Numbered from the stretch's first letter, positions 44,761-54,943 are shown. The stretch: 64,000 nucleotides of DNA from Deinococcus seoulensis (GCF_014648115.1 NZ_BMQM01000013.1:1-64000), one strand, 5' to 3'. Notes: a model not told the origin generated them from the sequence alone. Program-made: numbers and translations.

Positions 44761-44812
44761 GGGCGGTGTCCTGATGGCAGCCGCCCCGCGAGACACGCCG
44801 GGCGGTTTTTTT
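44761..44812 (+). promoter_or_regulatory. antiterminator/terminator switch upstream of asd
   Basis: GGGCGGT occurs twice (44761-44767 and 44800-44806), and both copies can pair with the single CCGCCC at 44781-44786. Pairing with the first gives an antiterminator. Pairing with the second gives an intrinsic terminator with an inner GCG/CGC extension and a seven-T tail (44806-44812). The first copy starts right after the leader stop codon. A ribosome finishing the leader would therefore cover it and favour termination, while a ribosome stalled on the Thr/Ile codons would leave it free. Confidence 0.75.
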
Positions 44813-44829
44813 GTGGGAAGGAGACGGGT

Positions 44830-45849
<1,020 letters not shown>

Positions 45850-45895
45850 GCGGGAAGTGGGGGCGGGTTGCTTCCCGACTCGACCCAGGCCCAGG

Positions 45896-45924
45896 AAAGC
45901 CGGAGCGTCATGCCCCGGCTTTTC
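45896..45924 (+). terminator. intrinsic terminator after asd
   Basis: An 8-bp stem AAAGCCGG / CCGGCTTT is followed by T residues, 47 nt after the asd stop. Confidence 0.75.
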
Positions 45925-45977
45925 TGCTGGCGTCCAGTCGGCGGGGATTCAACTCTCCCCCACCCACCCCCCACTGC

Positions 45978-46969
45978 CTACGCGCGCGTGATGCGGTCCA
46001 CCTCGGCCCGCTCGTCGGCGCTCAGGGTCCAGGTGGCGGCAGCGACGTTCGCGTCGATCTGTTCGGGTCGGGTCGCCCCGGCGATGACGCTGCTGGTTTC
46101 GGGGAAGGACAGCAGCCAGCCCAACGCCAGTTCCAGCAGCGTGTGACCCTGGGCCTGCGCGAAGGTCCGGAGGTTCTCGACGACCGTCCAGTTCTGCGGG
46201 GTCAGGTAGCGGTCCTGCGCGCCCTGGCTGCCCGTGATGCGTGCGCCGTCCGGGAGGGGTTGCCCGGCGTGGTACTTGCCGGTCAGGAGGCCGCTGGCGA
46301 GCGGGAAGTACGGGAGCAGGCCCAGGTTCAGGTCGCGGGCGGCGGGGATCAGGTCGGTTTCGATGTCGCGGACCAGCAGGCTGTGTTCGTCCTGGCAGGA
46401 CGTGAAGCGTGCCCAGCCGTGCTGTTGGGCCAGGGCGTCGGCGGCGCGCACGTCGGCGGCGGGCATGTTGCTCACGCCGACAGCCCGCACGAGCCCCTGC
46501 TGCACGAGGTCGTTCAGGGTGCCCAGGGTGTCCTCGATGGGCGTATTCGGGTCCGGGCGGTGCAGCTGGTACAGGTCCAGGTAGTCCGTGCCGAGGCGGC
46601 GCAGGCTGGCCTCCAGCGCCTGTCGGATGTAGTCGGGCCGCGCGCCCTGCTGGCCGTCTCCCATGTCCATGCCGAACTTGCTGGCCAGGATGATGTTCCG
46701 GCGTTCCGGGCCGAGGGCGCGGCCCAGCATTTCCTCGCTGCCGCCCCGGTTGCCGTAGATGTCGGCCGTGTCGAACAGCGTGATGCCCGCATCGAGTGCG
46801 CGGCGCACGACGGCGGTGGTGGCGGTCTGGTCGAGGCGACCGCCGAAGTTGTTGCAGCCCAGTCCGACTGCCGAGACGCTCAGTCCGCTGTGCCCGAGGG
46901 TTCTGTGGGCGGGGTGCTGCCTGCCGCCTGGGTGCCTGCCGCGTGGGCGCCTGCTTCCGGGTTGGTCAT
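45978..46969 (-). CDS. aldo/keto reductase with apparent 5' frameshift
   Basis: The aldo/keto reductase reading frame is open from about 46904 ([20 protein letters not shown]) to the stop at 45978, with catalytic residues in [17 protein letters not shown] and YQLHRPD. It has no ATG, GTG or TTG until 46808, which would delete the first beta strand. The best start, the ATG at 46969 (6 nt after TACCCT), is in a different frame and ends at a TGA at 46880 after 29 codons. One base has probably been gained or lost in the GGCAGGCA-rich segment between. It may be a pseudogene, a phase variant or a sequence error. Confidence 0.7.
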
Positions 46970-47100
46970 GCGGTCAGGGTAACGCGCGGTCCGTGAGGCT
47001 GACCGCGAAGCTCATGAAGGCCGGGAGGGAGCCGGGTGAGCCTGCCGCCTGCACCCTCCGGTGGATGCCCCGCCCGGCCCACATGCGGCACACTGGACGC

Positions 47101-47736
47101 ATGACCCGACCCGACCGGTTCCGCTCTGCGCGCCCTCCCTCCCGCGTGGGTCAGCTGGGACCGGCGGCAGGCCTGACGGCGGCGCTCGTGGCGGGCATCT
47201 GGGGGCAGGAGGTGGCCGATCAGCTGCTGTTCGGCGGGTCGCTGGACCGCTACGGCATCCTCCCGCGCGACGGGGGGTCGTTCTGGAACATCCTGACCGC
47301 ACCGTTCCTGCACGCGGGGTTCGGGCACCTGATGGCGAACACGGTGCCGCTGGCGGTGCTGGCGTTCATGGGCGCCGTGCGCGGCGTGGCGCGCTTCGTG
47401 GCGGCCACGCTGATCATCGTGCTGGTGGGGGGCGCGCTGGTGTGGCTGTTCGGGCGGGGCGGCAGCGTGCACCTGGGCGCCAGCGAACTGGTGTTCGGGT
47501 TCCTGGCGTACCTGCTGGGCGTGGGCTGGTGGGAGCGCACGCCGGTCGCCATTGGCGTGGCGGTCGCGGCGTTCGCGCTGTACGGGGGCATCCTGTGGGG
47601 CGTGCTGCCCGGCAACCCGTACGTGTCGTGGGAGGCGCACCTGTTCGGGTTCCTGGCGGGCCTGCTGGCGGCGGCGCTGCTGCACGGGCGGCGGCCCCGC
47701 CGGGCGGAAGGTCAGAACGGCGTGCCGTTCCGCTGA
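47101..47736 (+). CDS. rhomboid-family intramembrane protein
   Basis: This is a 211-residue membrane protein of the rhomboid family. After a basic start come six hydrophobic segments. The helix-2 signature [14 protein letters not shown] carries the conserved His and Asn, the nucleophile motif is [12 protein letters not shown] (Ser within GxSx, with Glu instead of the usual Gly), and the catalytic His is in [11 protein letters not shown]. The protein is therefore likely an active serine protease of the bacterial GASE subgroup. The ATG at 47101 follows a weak CACACT box. It overlaps the convergent Nudix gene by 25 nt. Confidence 0.83.
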   Translation: MTRPDRFRSARPPSRVGQLGPAAGLTAALVAGIWGQEVADQLLFGGSLDRYGILPRDGGSFWNILTAPFLHAGFGHLMANTVPLAVLAFMGAVRGVARFVAATLIIVLVGGALVWLFGRGGSVHLGASELVFGFLAYLLGVGWWERTPVAIGVAVAAFALYGGILWGVLPGNPYVSWEAHLFGFLAGLLAAALLHGRRPRRAEGQNGVPFR

Positions 47737-48179
47737 AGCTGGCGGGCCACCTGCCGCAGTAACTGCGTCTGCTCGGGCCAGAACAGGTCCGGCACCTGCC
47801 CGCCCAGCAGGGGGTGCCATTCCAGCCGGTAGCCCGGCTCCAGCGGGGGCAGGACTACCGACTGGGTGCTGATCCCCAGGTAGTAGCGGGTGACCTGCCA
47901 CTTCGTGCGGGCGTAGTTCAGGCGTTCCAGGGTCGCCAGTTCGCGGAGGATCTGCACGCCCTCCAGTCCGGCCTCCTCGCGCAGTTCGCGCTGCAGGGCG
48001 TCCCGGTGGGTTTCGCTGCCTTCCAGACCACCCTTGGGCAGTTGCGGGTAGGGGCCGGGTTCCACGACCAGCGCGACGGGGCGCAGGATGACCCCGCCCA
48101 CGCTGGGGCGCGGTGGCACACCGTCCGGGCGGCGGTAGTGGGTGGCGTCCGGGGGTGGCAGTGGCCCTTGAGAACTCAC
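47712..48179 (-). CDS. Nudix hydrolase
   Basis: This is a 155-residue Nudix protein with a canonical box: [20 protein letters not shown] followed by AGL (G-x5-E-x7-REUxEExGU). It begins in a Pro-rich segment and has the NADH/diadenosine-type strand [20 protein letters not shown]. The substrate is unknown, although the class with LPKGGLE often cleaves diadenosine polyphosphates. It is last in a minus-strand run after the VOC and FAD-oxidoreductase genes, with a 4-nt overlap with the VOC gene. Confidence 0.88.
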   Translation of the reverse strand: MSSQGPLPPPDATHYRRPDGVPPRPSVGGVILRPVALVVEPGPYPQLPKGGLEGSETHRDALQRELREEAGLEGVQILRELATLERLNYARTKWQVTRYYLGISTQSVVLPPLEPGYRLEWHPLLGGQVPDLFWPEQTQLLRQVARQLQRNGTPF

Positions 48180-48811
48180 AGTTCGACCGGGCCGCCGGGG
48201 GTGGTCAGGACCGCGCGCAGTTCGGGTTGCGGGCCCCTTTGAACCTCGACCTCGCCTATAAAGTTCAGGGTGTCCAGCGCGGCCCGCAGCGCGTCAGGGT
48301 CGGGCGTGCCCAGGTGCAGGGTGCCCAGGCGCACGCCCCGGTCGGGCAGGCGGGTGGGGGGCGGCGGGGTCTCCCAGCAGATCAGGGACGGGTGGGGGCC
48401 GCCGCCGGGCAGGTGACCGTCGGCGGGGACGGTCAGGGTCCAGCGGTTCGCGCCGCGTGACAGGGCCAGCACGTCGGGCCCGGCCGGCAGGTGCGGCACG
48501 CCCGCCACCCAGTGGATCAGGGCCGGGCCGTGCGACAGGCGCCGCTGCATGTCGGGGGTGTCCAGGCCGAACCAGCGGGGGCGCCCTGGGGCGGGTGCGT
48601 GCGGGTTCACGGCGATCACTTCCAAGTAGGCGTCGGGGCCGAGGGACAGCAGGGCGTTGTGCGTGCCGAACAGCTCGTGCTCCCCGCCCGGTTCCAGTGG
48701 GCAGCGCAGGCGGCCTTCGAGCCACGCGCGGCCTTCCTCCAGGGTGCGGGCGGCGATGACCAGATGATCCAGTCGCGCACCCGGTCGGGTCGGGGCGGGG
48801 CGGGCGGTCAT
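48176..48811 (-). CDS. VOC/glyoxalase-like protein
   Basis: This 211-residue protein has the glyoxalase-like domain found in many actinobacterial and Deinococcus proteins. [24 protein letters not shown] is the first module, and [20 protein letters not shown] places the usual metal-ligand positions His and Glu. The C-terminal half includes [19 protein letters not shown]. The function is unknown. It overlaps both neighbours by 4 nt and so belongs to a translationally coupled three-gene operon. Confidence 0.78.
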   Translation of the reverse strand: MTARPAPTRPGARLDHLVIAARTLEEGRAWLEGRLRCPLEPGGEHELFGTHNALLSLGPDAYLEVIAVNPHAPAPGRPRWFGLDTPDMQRRLSHGPALIHWVAGVPHLPAGPDVLALSRGANRWTLTVPADGHLPGGGPHPSLICWETPPPPTRLPDRGVRLGTLHLGTPDPDALRAALDTLNFIGEVEVQRGPQPELRAVLTTPGGPVEL

Positions 48812-50070
48812 GCGCCCCTGGGGCGGCTCATGCCAGCCGGGTCGTTCAGGACGATGGCGGCGGCCTTCTCACCGCTTTCCATGGCGCCCTGGATGCCGCT
48901 CATGGAGGTCGCCTCGCCCGCCAGGATCACGCCGCTCAGGGGCGTGGCGTGACCGGCGAGCGTGGCGGCGTACCCGGCAGGCTGCGGGTACTGCGCGTGG
49001 CGGATGCGTTCGACCAGCAGGGTCCGCAGCGTGGCGGTCTGCGGGCCGTACCAGCGGTCCAGTTCGCCGCGCACGCGGGCGTCCAGGGCGTCGTCGTCGA
49101 GGTCCGGGAGGCCCAGGACGGTCACGGTCAGCAGCGACTGGCCCTGCGGGGCGCGCTGCAGGATCACGTTCGACAGCCAGTGCGCGTTGTTGATGAAGCC
49201 CGCCTCGGCATTCAGCAGCAGCCGCGTCTCGCGGTCCAGGCCGTGCGGCGCGGCGTAGTGCAGGTACGTGCTGCCCAGGCTGCCGCGCCCGGTGGGCTGG
49301 CCGGTCAGGGCGGCGGCGCCGTCCGGGTCGGTCGCGACGATCACCTGCCGCGCGTCCAGTTCCCCGGCGCTGGTGGTCACGGTCACGTGCGACGCGTGGG
49401 ATTTCAGGTGCGTGGCGCGCACGCCGGTCACCACGTCCAGCCCGCCCGCCAGTTGCGCCGCCACCTCGCCCATGCCCGCGCGGGGCAGGGCCGCGCCGCC
49501 GTCCATCAGCATCCGGAAGTAGTAACGGAACAGGCGTGCGCTGGTGTCCAGTTCGCGCCGCAGGAAGATCCCCCCGAAGAACGGCCGGAAGAAGCGGTCC
49601 AGCGCGCCCTCACTGAACCCGAACTCCCGCAGGAACGCCTCGGTGGACTGGTCCTCGCCGCGCAGCAGCGTGTGGGGTGCCGGGGCGCGCAGCTTCAGGG
49701 CCAGCGCCGCCACGCGCGCCTTGTCGGGCACGCTCAGCACGCCGCTCAGCAGGGTCGAGGGCAGCGCCGCCGGGTCGCTCAGGGGACTGCCGAGCGTGTC
49801 GGTCCGCGCGCCGCGCCGCACGACCGCCGACGACGGCACGGGCACCAGGTCCAGCGCGCCCAGGTCCAGGTGCCGCCGCACGGCCGGGTACGCCGGGAAC
49901 AGCACCTGATACCCGGCGTCCAGCGTGAATCCGTTCACGGCGCGCGAGTGCACGCGGCCCCCCACGAACGGCGCGGCCTCCAGCACCCGCACCCGCTGCC
50001 CGGCGCGCTCCAGAACCCGCGCCGCCGTGAGTCCTGCCAGCCCACTGCCGATCACCACTGCGTCATGCAT
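48808..50070 (-). CDS. FAD/NAD(P)-dependent amine oxidase/phytoene desaturase-like protein
   Basis: This is a 420-residue flavoprotein. The dinucleotide-binding motif [20 protein letters not shown] and the [20 protein letters not shown] segment are typical of amine oxidase/phytoene desaturase-like enzymes. The C-terminal FAD motif is [21 protein letters not shown]. Deinococcus makes carotenoids, so a carotenoid role is possible, but no other crt gene is near. The start at 50070 lies 6 nt after TAGCCT (leaderless layout). It is the first gene of the run with the VOC and Nudix genes. Confidence 0.83.
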   Translation of the reverse strand: MHDAVVIGSGLAGLTAARVLERAGQRVRVLEAAPFVGGRVHSRAVNGFTLDAGYQVLFPAYPAVRRHLDLGALDLVPVPSSAVVRRGARTDTLGSPLSDPAALPSTLLSGVLSVPDKARVAALALKLRAPAPHTLLRGEDQSTEAFLREFGFSEGALDRFFRPFFGGIFLRRELDTSARLFRYYFRMLMDGGAALPRAGMGEVAAQLAGGLDVVTGVRATHLKSHASHVTVTTSAGELDARQVIVATDPDGAAALTGQPTGRGSLGSTYLHYAAPHGLDRETRLLLNAEAGFINNAHWLSNVILQRAPQGQSLLTVTVLGLPDLDDDALDARVRGELDRWYGPQTATLRTLLVERIRHAQYPQPAGYAATLAGHATPLSGVILAGEATSMSGIQGAMESGEKAAAIVLNDPAGMSRPRGA

Positions 50071-50117
50071 GCGCGCAGGCTACCGCAGGGCGGACGGACA
50101 GGCGGGGTGGAGGGGAT

Positions 50118-51011
50118 TCAGGGTCGGGTGGGCGGCGCGGGCGGCCGGGTGGGAGGTTGCGGCGGCATGCCCTGTCCCTCGGAGAGTTTGATCAGCCACG
50201 CGAACAGCTGAATGAACGCCAGGGCCAGGGCGGGCAGTCCGGCGAGCATCATGATCCAGCCGCTCAGTTGCTGGTTCTGCAGCGGCGTGTAGTTCCACAG
50301 GCACAGGGCGCTCACGTACGGCGTGTACAGCACCTGGGGGGAGTACAGCCACACGCTGGCGACGGCCATCATGGGCAGCGCCGCGAGCAGCCCGAACCAG
50401 CCGCGCGAGCCGATGCCGGAGGGTTGCACGCTGGGCAGTGGGCGCAGGATGACGCTCCAGACCATCAGGCTGCTCAGCAGGTACAGGGCGGGCAGCAGCG
50501 CCCCGGCGGTGTTCGAGACGACGCTGGCGTTGAATCCGGCGGGAACGTTCCAGAAGACGATCACGGCCGTCCAGACGGCCAGCGCCACCCAGGGGTCCAG
50601 CAGGACGTTCAGGGCGCGGCCCAGGCCGGTGCGGGCGTTCAGGTGCAGGCTGCGCGGCAATCCCAGCACCAGCAGGGGCGGCACGAGTTCCGCCAGGATC
50701 ATCAGGCGGCCCATGTACAGCGCCATGCTGCTCTGGGTCATGGTGGCGGCGCGGCTCTGGGTGGTGATCAGCAGCAGCACCGTCCCCAGCGCGAACAGCG
50801 CGGCCCGCCAGACCGGCCAGCCCGCCCGGCCTGCGGGCGTGCCGCGTGAGGCGCTGAACCGCCACAGGTACACGCCGGCGGCCAGCAGCGTGGGAATCAG
50901 CAGCCAGGGGTCCGGGGTGGGGGCCAGCAGGTCGGCCAGGGTGGGGTTCAGGTTCCCGGCAGTGTTCACGGCGGCGGTCCCGGCAGTGGTCAGGGGGGCC
51001 GGGGCGCTCAT
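50118..51011 (-). CDS. CtaG-type cytochrome c oxidase assembly protein
   Basis: This is a 297-residue membrane protein of the caa3-type CtaG family, helping to insert copper into cytochrome oxidase subunits. About seven hydrophobic helices are present (LLIPTLLAAGVYLW, ALFALGTVLLLIT, LMILAELVPPLLVL, and so on). The conserved motifs SSMALYMGRLMILAEL and SPQVLYTPYV are seen. The C-terminus is Pro-rich (PPQPPTRPPAPPTRP). The ATG overlaps the stop of the SCO gene, placing copper delivery and assembly in one operon. Confidence 0.83.
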   Translation of the reverse strand: MSAPAPLTTAGTAAVNTAGNLNPTLADLLAPTPDPWLLIPTLLAAGVYLWRFSASRGTPAGRAGWPVWRAALFALGTVLLLITTQSRAATMTQSSMALYMGRLMILAELVPPLLVLGLPRSLHLNARTGLGRALNVLLDPWVALAVWTAVIVFWNVPAGFNASVVSNTAGALLPALYLLSSLMVWSVILRPLPSVQPSGIGSRGWFGLLAALPMMAVASVWLYSPQVLYTPYVSALCLWNYTPLQNQQLSGWIMMLAGLPALALAFIQLFAWLIKLSEGQGMPPQPPTRPPAPPTRP

Positions 51012-51691
51012 GAGGCCTCCAGGACGTGTTCCAGGTCGGTCTGCACGCGCCGCACGTCGGTCAGCTGGGTGTAGTCCCAGACCAGGATCAGCTGGCCGCC
51101 CGCGCCGATCAGGTACGTGGCGGTCGTGTGGTTGATCTGGTAGTCGTCGGGGCCTTTCACGTCGGCTTTCTGGTATCCCACGCCGTAATCGCGGGCCACG
51201 GCGGCCAGCGCCGGTTCGGGAATGCGCACGCCCGCGCTGCCTTTCCCGAAGAACGACACGTACTCGTTCAGGCGCTCCGGCGTGTCGCGGTCGGGGTCCA
51301 CGCTGACCAGCACGATCCGGAAGCGGGCCTGCTGTTCGGGGGTCAGGGCGGCGCGCACCCTGTTCAGGTACGTCAGGCTCAGCGGGCAGATGTTCGGGCA
51401 GTGCGTGAACCCGAAGAACACGGCCGTGACCTGCCCGGCGTCGGCGCCCGCGCCGGGCGTGAACGTGAACGGCTGGCCGCGCTGGTCGGTGCCGCTGAAG
51501 GGCTGGGCGGCCGTCCCGGCGGGGTAACTGGTCCCGTAGTACGGGTAGGGGCTGCGCAGGCGGGCGTACCCCCAGGCGGCCAGCAGCAGCAGCGTCACGG
51601 CGGCCACGGCCAGCAGCGCCGAGACGTACCAGGGGCGCGCGGCCGGGCCGGATTCCGGGTGGGTGGATTCAGGTGGGGTGGGTGCGGTCAA
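51008..51691 (-). CDS. SCO1/SenC copper metallochaperone
   Basis: This is a 227-residue membrane-anchored thioredoxin-fold protein that delivers copper to the CuA centre of cytochrome oxidase. One transmembrane helix is at about 24-45 (LLAVAAVTLLLLAAWGYARL). The copper ligands are the Cys pair in FTHCPNICPLS (CxxxC) and the His in YQINHTTATYLIG. An inserted Gly/Thr-rich segment precedes the thioredoxin fold. It lies between the PCuAC gene and ctaG. Confidence 0.92.
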   Translation of the reverse strand: MTAPTPPESTHPESGPAARPWYVSALLAVAAVTLLLLAAWGYARLRSPYPYYGTSYPAGTAAQPFSGTDQRGQPFTFTPGAGADAGQVTAVFFGFTHCPNICPLSLTYLNRVRAALTPEQQARFRIVLVSVDPDRDTPERLNEYVSFFGKGSAGVRIPEPALAAVARDYGVGYQKADVKGPDDYQINHTTATYLIGAGGQLILVWDYTQLTDVRRVQTDLEHVLEAS

Positions 51692-51721
51692 GGTGACCTC
51701 CGGCAGTGGGTGAGGGGACCC

Positions 51722-52333
51722 TCAGGGTTTGCGGACGGGCACGGTCAGGGTCAGCTGGCGGCCCTGCGAGTCGGTCAGGGTCAGGTTCAGGGTGCCGCCG
51801 TCGTCGGCGGGGGCGCGCAGGCCCATCAGCATCACGTGGTCGCCGGTGTCGCTGAGGGTCAGGCGGCCCCCGGCGGGCACGGTCAGGGTGTCGGTCATGC
51901 TCATGCCGGTCAGGCCCTGCGCGTCGGTGTGCGTGACCATCAGCATGCCGCTCGTGGCGTCGCTGCTGGCCGCGCCCGTGATCATCAGCGGCTCCGCGCC
52001 CGTGTTCTCCAGCGTGCCGAACACGCTGGTGTCGCGGATGCCGGGCGGCACGGCGACCGCGTAGGCGTCCCAGACGGTCAGCGGCAGCGTGCTGCCAGCC
52101 GGGGCGGCGGCCTGCGTGCCCGCCGCGCTGCCGGGGGTGTGGTCGGGCATGCTGGTGTGGTCCATGTCGCTGCTCATGGGCTGCCCGGCCGTGGTCGGCG
52201 TGGTGTTCGTCTGGGTGGTGGTCTGTGGGTCCGGGGCGGGATTCAGGTACAGGTAGGCGCCCAGCAGGATCATCGCGCCCAGGGCGACCATCAGCACGGT
52301 CCGCATCCGGCGCGGGTTGGAGGTTGAAGTCAT
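51722..52333 (-). CDS. PCu(A)C-type periplasmic copper chaperone
   Basis: This 203-residue protein has an N-terminal membrane anchor (VLMVALGAMILLGAYLYL). A Met/His-rich linker follows (MSSDMDHTSMPDHTPG). Next comes a DUF461/PCuAC domain with the copper-binding set HTDAQGLTGMSM and GDHVMLMGL (His-x-Met). It donates Cu(I) to SCO or cytochrome oxidase. AAGGAG lies 7 nt before the ATG. It is the first gene of the SCO-CtaG operon. Confidence 0.85.
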   Translation of the reverse strand: MTSTSNPRRMRTVLMVALGAMILLGAYLYLNPAPDPQTTTQTNTTPTTAGQPMSSDMDHTSMPDHTPGSAAGTQAAAPAGSTLPLTVWDAYAVAVPPGIRDTSVFGTLENTGAEPLMITGAASSDATSGMLMVTHTDAQGLTGMSMTDTLTVPAGGRLTLSDTGDHVMLMGLRAPADDGGTLNLTLTDSQGRQLTLTVPVRKP

Positions 52334-52581
52334 GACGCTCCTTTCAGGTGTCGTGTCTCGGGGGTCGGTGGGTGGGGCGCCGGGGCGGCCCCTTCCCTGC
52401 CGGCTGGCCGGTTGTGTGGACGGGTCCGGCGGCGTTCAGAGGGCAGTCTAGGCCGCGCGGCGGGCCGCATTGTCCCCGCAGTGTTCCGGCAGTGTTCCCG
52501 GCCCGGTCCGCCGGACGCCGCGCCGCCGTGACCGGTCGGGCGTGGGGCGCGGTTCACGGTCGCCTCTGTGAAACCCGTTTG

Positions 52582-52595
52582 TGGAACCCGTTCCA
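52582..52595. promoter_or_regulatory. LacI-type operator upstream of the LacI gene
   Basis: TGGAAC-CC-GTTCCA is an inverted repeat of the LacI/GalR type directly upstream of TATGGT (-10, 52605-52610). Its position suggests autoregulation. Confidence 0.5.
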
Positions 52596-52622
52596 AAAAC
52601 AGGGTATGGTGAGGCAGAGACC

Positions 52623-53624
52623 ATGCGTAAACCCACCATTCAGGATGTTGCCCGGCAGGCCGGGGTCGGCGTCGGCACCGTGTCCCGCGTGCTGAACAAT
52701 CACGTGGCCGTGAAGGGTGCCACCCGCGAAACCGTCCTCAAGGCCATCGCCGACCTCGAGTACACGCCCAACCCGCACGCCCGCCGCATCGCCGGCGGCA
52801 AGAGCTACACCATCAGCGTGCTGCTGCCGGTCCTGACCACCGAATTCTACGTGCGCCTCCTCGACGGACTGGAAAGCGCGTTCCAGGAAGCGCGGTACGA
52901 CGTGGCGATCTTCCCGCTGCTGGACCGCTCGCGGCTGGAACGGTACCTGGGGTCGCACACCCTGGCGTACCAGGCGGACGGACTGGTCATGGCGACGTAC
53001 AACCTCACGCAGATGTTCCACGAGCGGCGCCTGCGCACCCAGCAGCCCACCGTGCTGGTCGACGCCTTCTCGGACGCCGTGGATTCCTCGTTCATGGATA
53101 ACGTCAGCGGCGGCCGCCTCGCCGGAGAGTACGCCGTGAGCCTGCCCGGCAACCTGTACGCCGTGTGGGTCGAGACGGAACTCGATCACCTGTTCACCAC
53201 CCGCGTGTTCGAGGACCGCCGCAGCGGCTTCCTGAGCGCCGTGCAGACCGCCGGACGCAGCGTGAAGCGCGAGTTCACGTCCAGTTTCGATTCCCTGACG
53301 GCCCGCAACACCGCCGCGACCCTGCTGGACGACGCGCAGGCCGCCGGGCTGCCCTGCACGGTGTTCGCGTCCGCCGACATGCTCGCCGGAGCGCTGCTCG
53401 ACGAGGTGCGCCTGCGCGGCCTGAAGATCGGGCAGGACGTCCGCGTGATCGGCTTCGACGATCAACCCTGGGCCGCCGAGCGCGAGCTGACCACCCTGCA
53501 CCAGCCGGTCGAGAGCATGGGCTACGAGGCCGCGCAACTGCTGCTCTCGCGCCTGAACGGCTACAAGGGACCGCCCCGCGCGCGCCGTTTCGAGCCGCGC
53601 CTGATCGTCCGCGGCAGCGCGTAA
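52623..53624 (+). CDS. LacI-family transcriptional regulator
   Basis: This is a 333-residue LacI/GalR-type repressor. The helix-turn-helix at 4-27 is TIQDVARQAGVGVGTVSRVL with the hinge LEYTPNPHARRIAGGKS. A periplasmic-binding-protein-like effector domain follows (VLLPVLTTEFYVRLLDGLES, then FASADMLAGALLDEVRLRG and GFDDQPWAAERELTTL). The effector is unknown and no sugar transport or catabolic genes are adjacent. A palindromic operator lies at the promoter, consistent with autoregulation. The 12-nt gap after TATGGT leaves a very short leader. Confidence 0.9.
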   Translation: MRKPTIQDVARQAGVGVGTVSRVLNNHVAVKGATRETVLKAIADLEYTPNPHARRIAGGKSYTISVLLPVLTTEFYVRLLDGLESAFQEARYDVAIFPLLDRSRLERYLGSHTLAYQADGLVMATYNLTQMFHERRLRTQQPTVLVDAFSDAVDSSFMDNVSGGRLAGEYAVSLPGNLYAVWVETELDHLFTTRVFEDRRSGFLSAVQTAGRSVKREFTSSFDSLTARNTAATLLDDAQAAGLPCTVFASADMLAGALLDEVRLRGLKIGQDVRVIGFDDQPWAAERELTTLHQPVESMGYEAAQLLLSRLNGYKGPPRARRFEPRLIVRGSA

Positions 53625-53642
53625 AGAAGTCAATGGTTGAAA

Positions 53643-53683
53643 GTTGACGGTTGATAGAGGGGGTGCGTCTATCAACTGTCAAC
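53643..53683. terminator. hairpin between convergent LacI and FUN14 genes
   Basis: Arms GTTGACGGTTGATAGA and TCTATCAACTGTCAAC (one mismatch) are separated by 9 nt. The sequence is lower in GC than its surroundings. Confidence 0.6.
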
Positions 53684-53693
53684 CGTTCACTGT

Positions 53694-54068
53694 CTACACC
53701 CGGACTCGCAGGCCCAGCAGCAGTCCGGCTGTGAACGCCCCGGCAAACGGCAGGTTCGCGGTCAGGAGGCGGGTCAGCCACGCGCCGCCCTGCTCGCTGC
53801 CCTGCCGCAGCCACGGCTCGGTGATGGCCTGCACGCGCAACCAGTTCACGCTGATCAGTTCGAAGTACGCCAGCAGTTGCAGCGTGATGAACAGCACGCC
53901 CAGCACGATCAGCGCCACGCGGCCCACGTAGCGGATCGCCACGCCGGTCGCGAAGCCCAGCACGGCCCCCACGCTCAGGTCCGGCAGCAGCGCGTGCAGG
54001 GCGTCGCCCAGCGGACTGCCGGTCGGGTCTGCGGGCGGGGGGGTGGGAACGGGGGCAGGTGTGGTCAT
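53694..54068 (-). CDS. FUN14-like membrane protein
   Basis: This 124-residue small membrane protein has a Pro-rich start and the FUN14-type segment LPDLSVGAVLGFATGVAIRYVG (Gly-rich first helix), then LIVLGVLFITLQLLAYF and a third helix ANLPFAGAFTAGLLLG. The function in bacteria is unknown. It is convergent with the LacI gene and divergent from the sigma factor gene. Confidence 0.7.
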   Translation of the reverse strand: MTTPAPVPTPPPADPTGSPLGDALHALLPDLSVGAVLGFATGVAIRYVGRVALIVLGVLFITLQLLAYFELISVNWLRVQAITEPWLRQGSEQGGAWLTRLLTANLPFAGAFTAGLLLGLRVRV

Positions 54069-54204
54069 CGGCAGAAAGCGCCGGGCGCAGGGGCCGCGCG
54101 GCGGTCAGTTCGCGCATGGTAGCGCAGTTTTCCGCTGTTCGCGCGCCGGTGCGGCCCGGACCTGGGCGGCGCGGGCGGCCTGCGGGCGCTATGGTAGGAG
54201 CACC

Positions 54205-54810
54205 GTGGACCTTCCGACCGAGCCTGCCTCTCCTGAACCCGTTCCCGCCGACCTGATCTCGCCGGAGTTACTGGCGCGGCTCACGGCGGGCGAGGAAGCC
54301 GCGTGGTTCGAGTTCGTGCAGGAGTACGAGGGCCGCATGTACGGCTACCTGTACCGCCTGGAAGGCAACAGCGAGGACGCGCTGGACCTGACGCAGGAGG
54401 TGTTCTACCGCGCGTGGCGCAGCATCCGCACGTTCCGGCCCGGCGAGCGGGTGCTGCCGTGGCTGTATCAGGTGGCCAGGAACACGCAGATCGAATCTCA
54501 CCGCCGCAAGCAGTTGCAGCGCTTCTCGCTGGAGCAGGCGCGTGAGGACGTGGGGTTCGAGGTCACCAGCGAGAAACGCTCCCCGGTGCAGGCGGCCGAG
54601 AGCGCCGACGCGCAGGACCGCGTGCAGCGCGCCCTGCTGCGCCTGCCGCCCGAGTACCGCGAGGCGGTCGTGCTGCGCTTTGTAGAGGACCTCAGTTACG
54701 ACGAGATCGCGCAGGTGCAGGGCGTGGCCCTCGGCACCGCCAAGAGCCGCGTGTTCCGCGCCAAGGAGCAACTGGCCGAACTGCTGGCCGGCGTTTCAGA
54801 TGTGAACTGA
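54205..54810 (+). CDS. ECF-type RNA polymerase sigma factor
   Basis: This is a 201-residue sigma-70 family factor of ECF size. Region 2 covers about 40-105 with GRMYGYLYRLEGNSEDALDL and FYRAWRSIRTFRPGERVLPW. Region 4 is at about 145-195 with RLPPEYREAVVLRFVEDLSY and AQVQGVALGTAKSRVFRAKE. No anti-sigma gene follows, so regulation is not by the usual partner in cis. The GTG at 54205 lies 9 nt after TATGGT. The TGA stop is the target duplication of MITE copy F, which has replaced any downstream operon partner. Confidence 0.88.
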   Translation: MDLPTEPASPEPVPADLISPELLARLTAGEEAAWFEFVQEYEGRMYGYLYRLEGNSEDALDLTQEVFYRAWRSIRTFRPGERVLPWLYQVARNTQIESHRRKQLQRFSLEQAREDVGFEVTSEKRSPVQAAESADAQDRVQRALLRLPPEYREAVVLRFVEDLSYDEIAQVQGVALGTAKSRVFRAKEQLAELLAGVSDVN

Positions 54811-54943
54811 TACCGACTCCGATTGAATGGCTTATAAAGCCGTTCAATCCGAGCGGAGCGAGTAGGAGTCGAAGCGGGTTCCGGACGTGGAGTTAACAGA
54901 TCGGTGGTGTTCCGATCTGTTAACGAAACAAACGGAATCCGTA
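54811..54943 (-). mobile_element. MITE-like element, copy F (TGA duplication)
   Basis: This is a 133-bp complete element flanked by TGA at 54808-54810 (stop codon of the sigma factor gene) and 54944-54946. The left end TACCGACTCC and right end GGAATCCGTA are the family ends. Hairpins: ATTGAATGGCTTATAAAGCC-type and GTTAACAGATCGG / CCGATCTGTTAAC. Orientation is the same as copy E. Confidence 0.87.
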
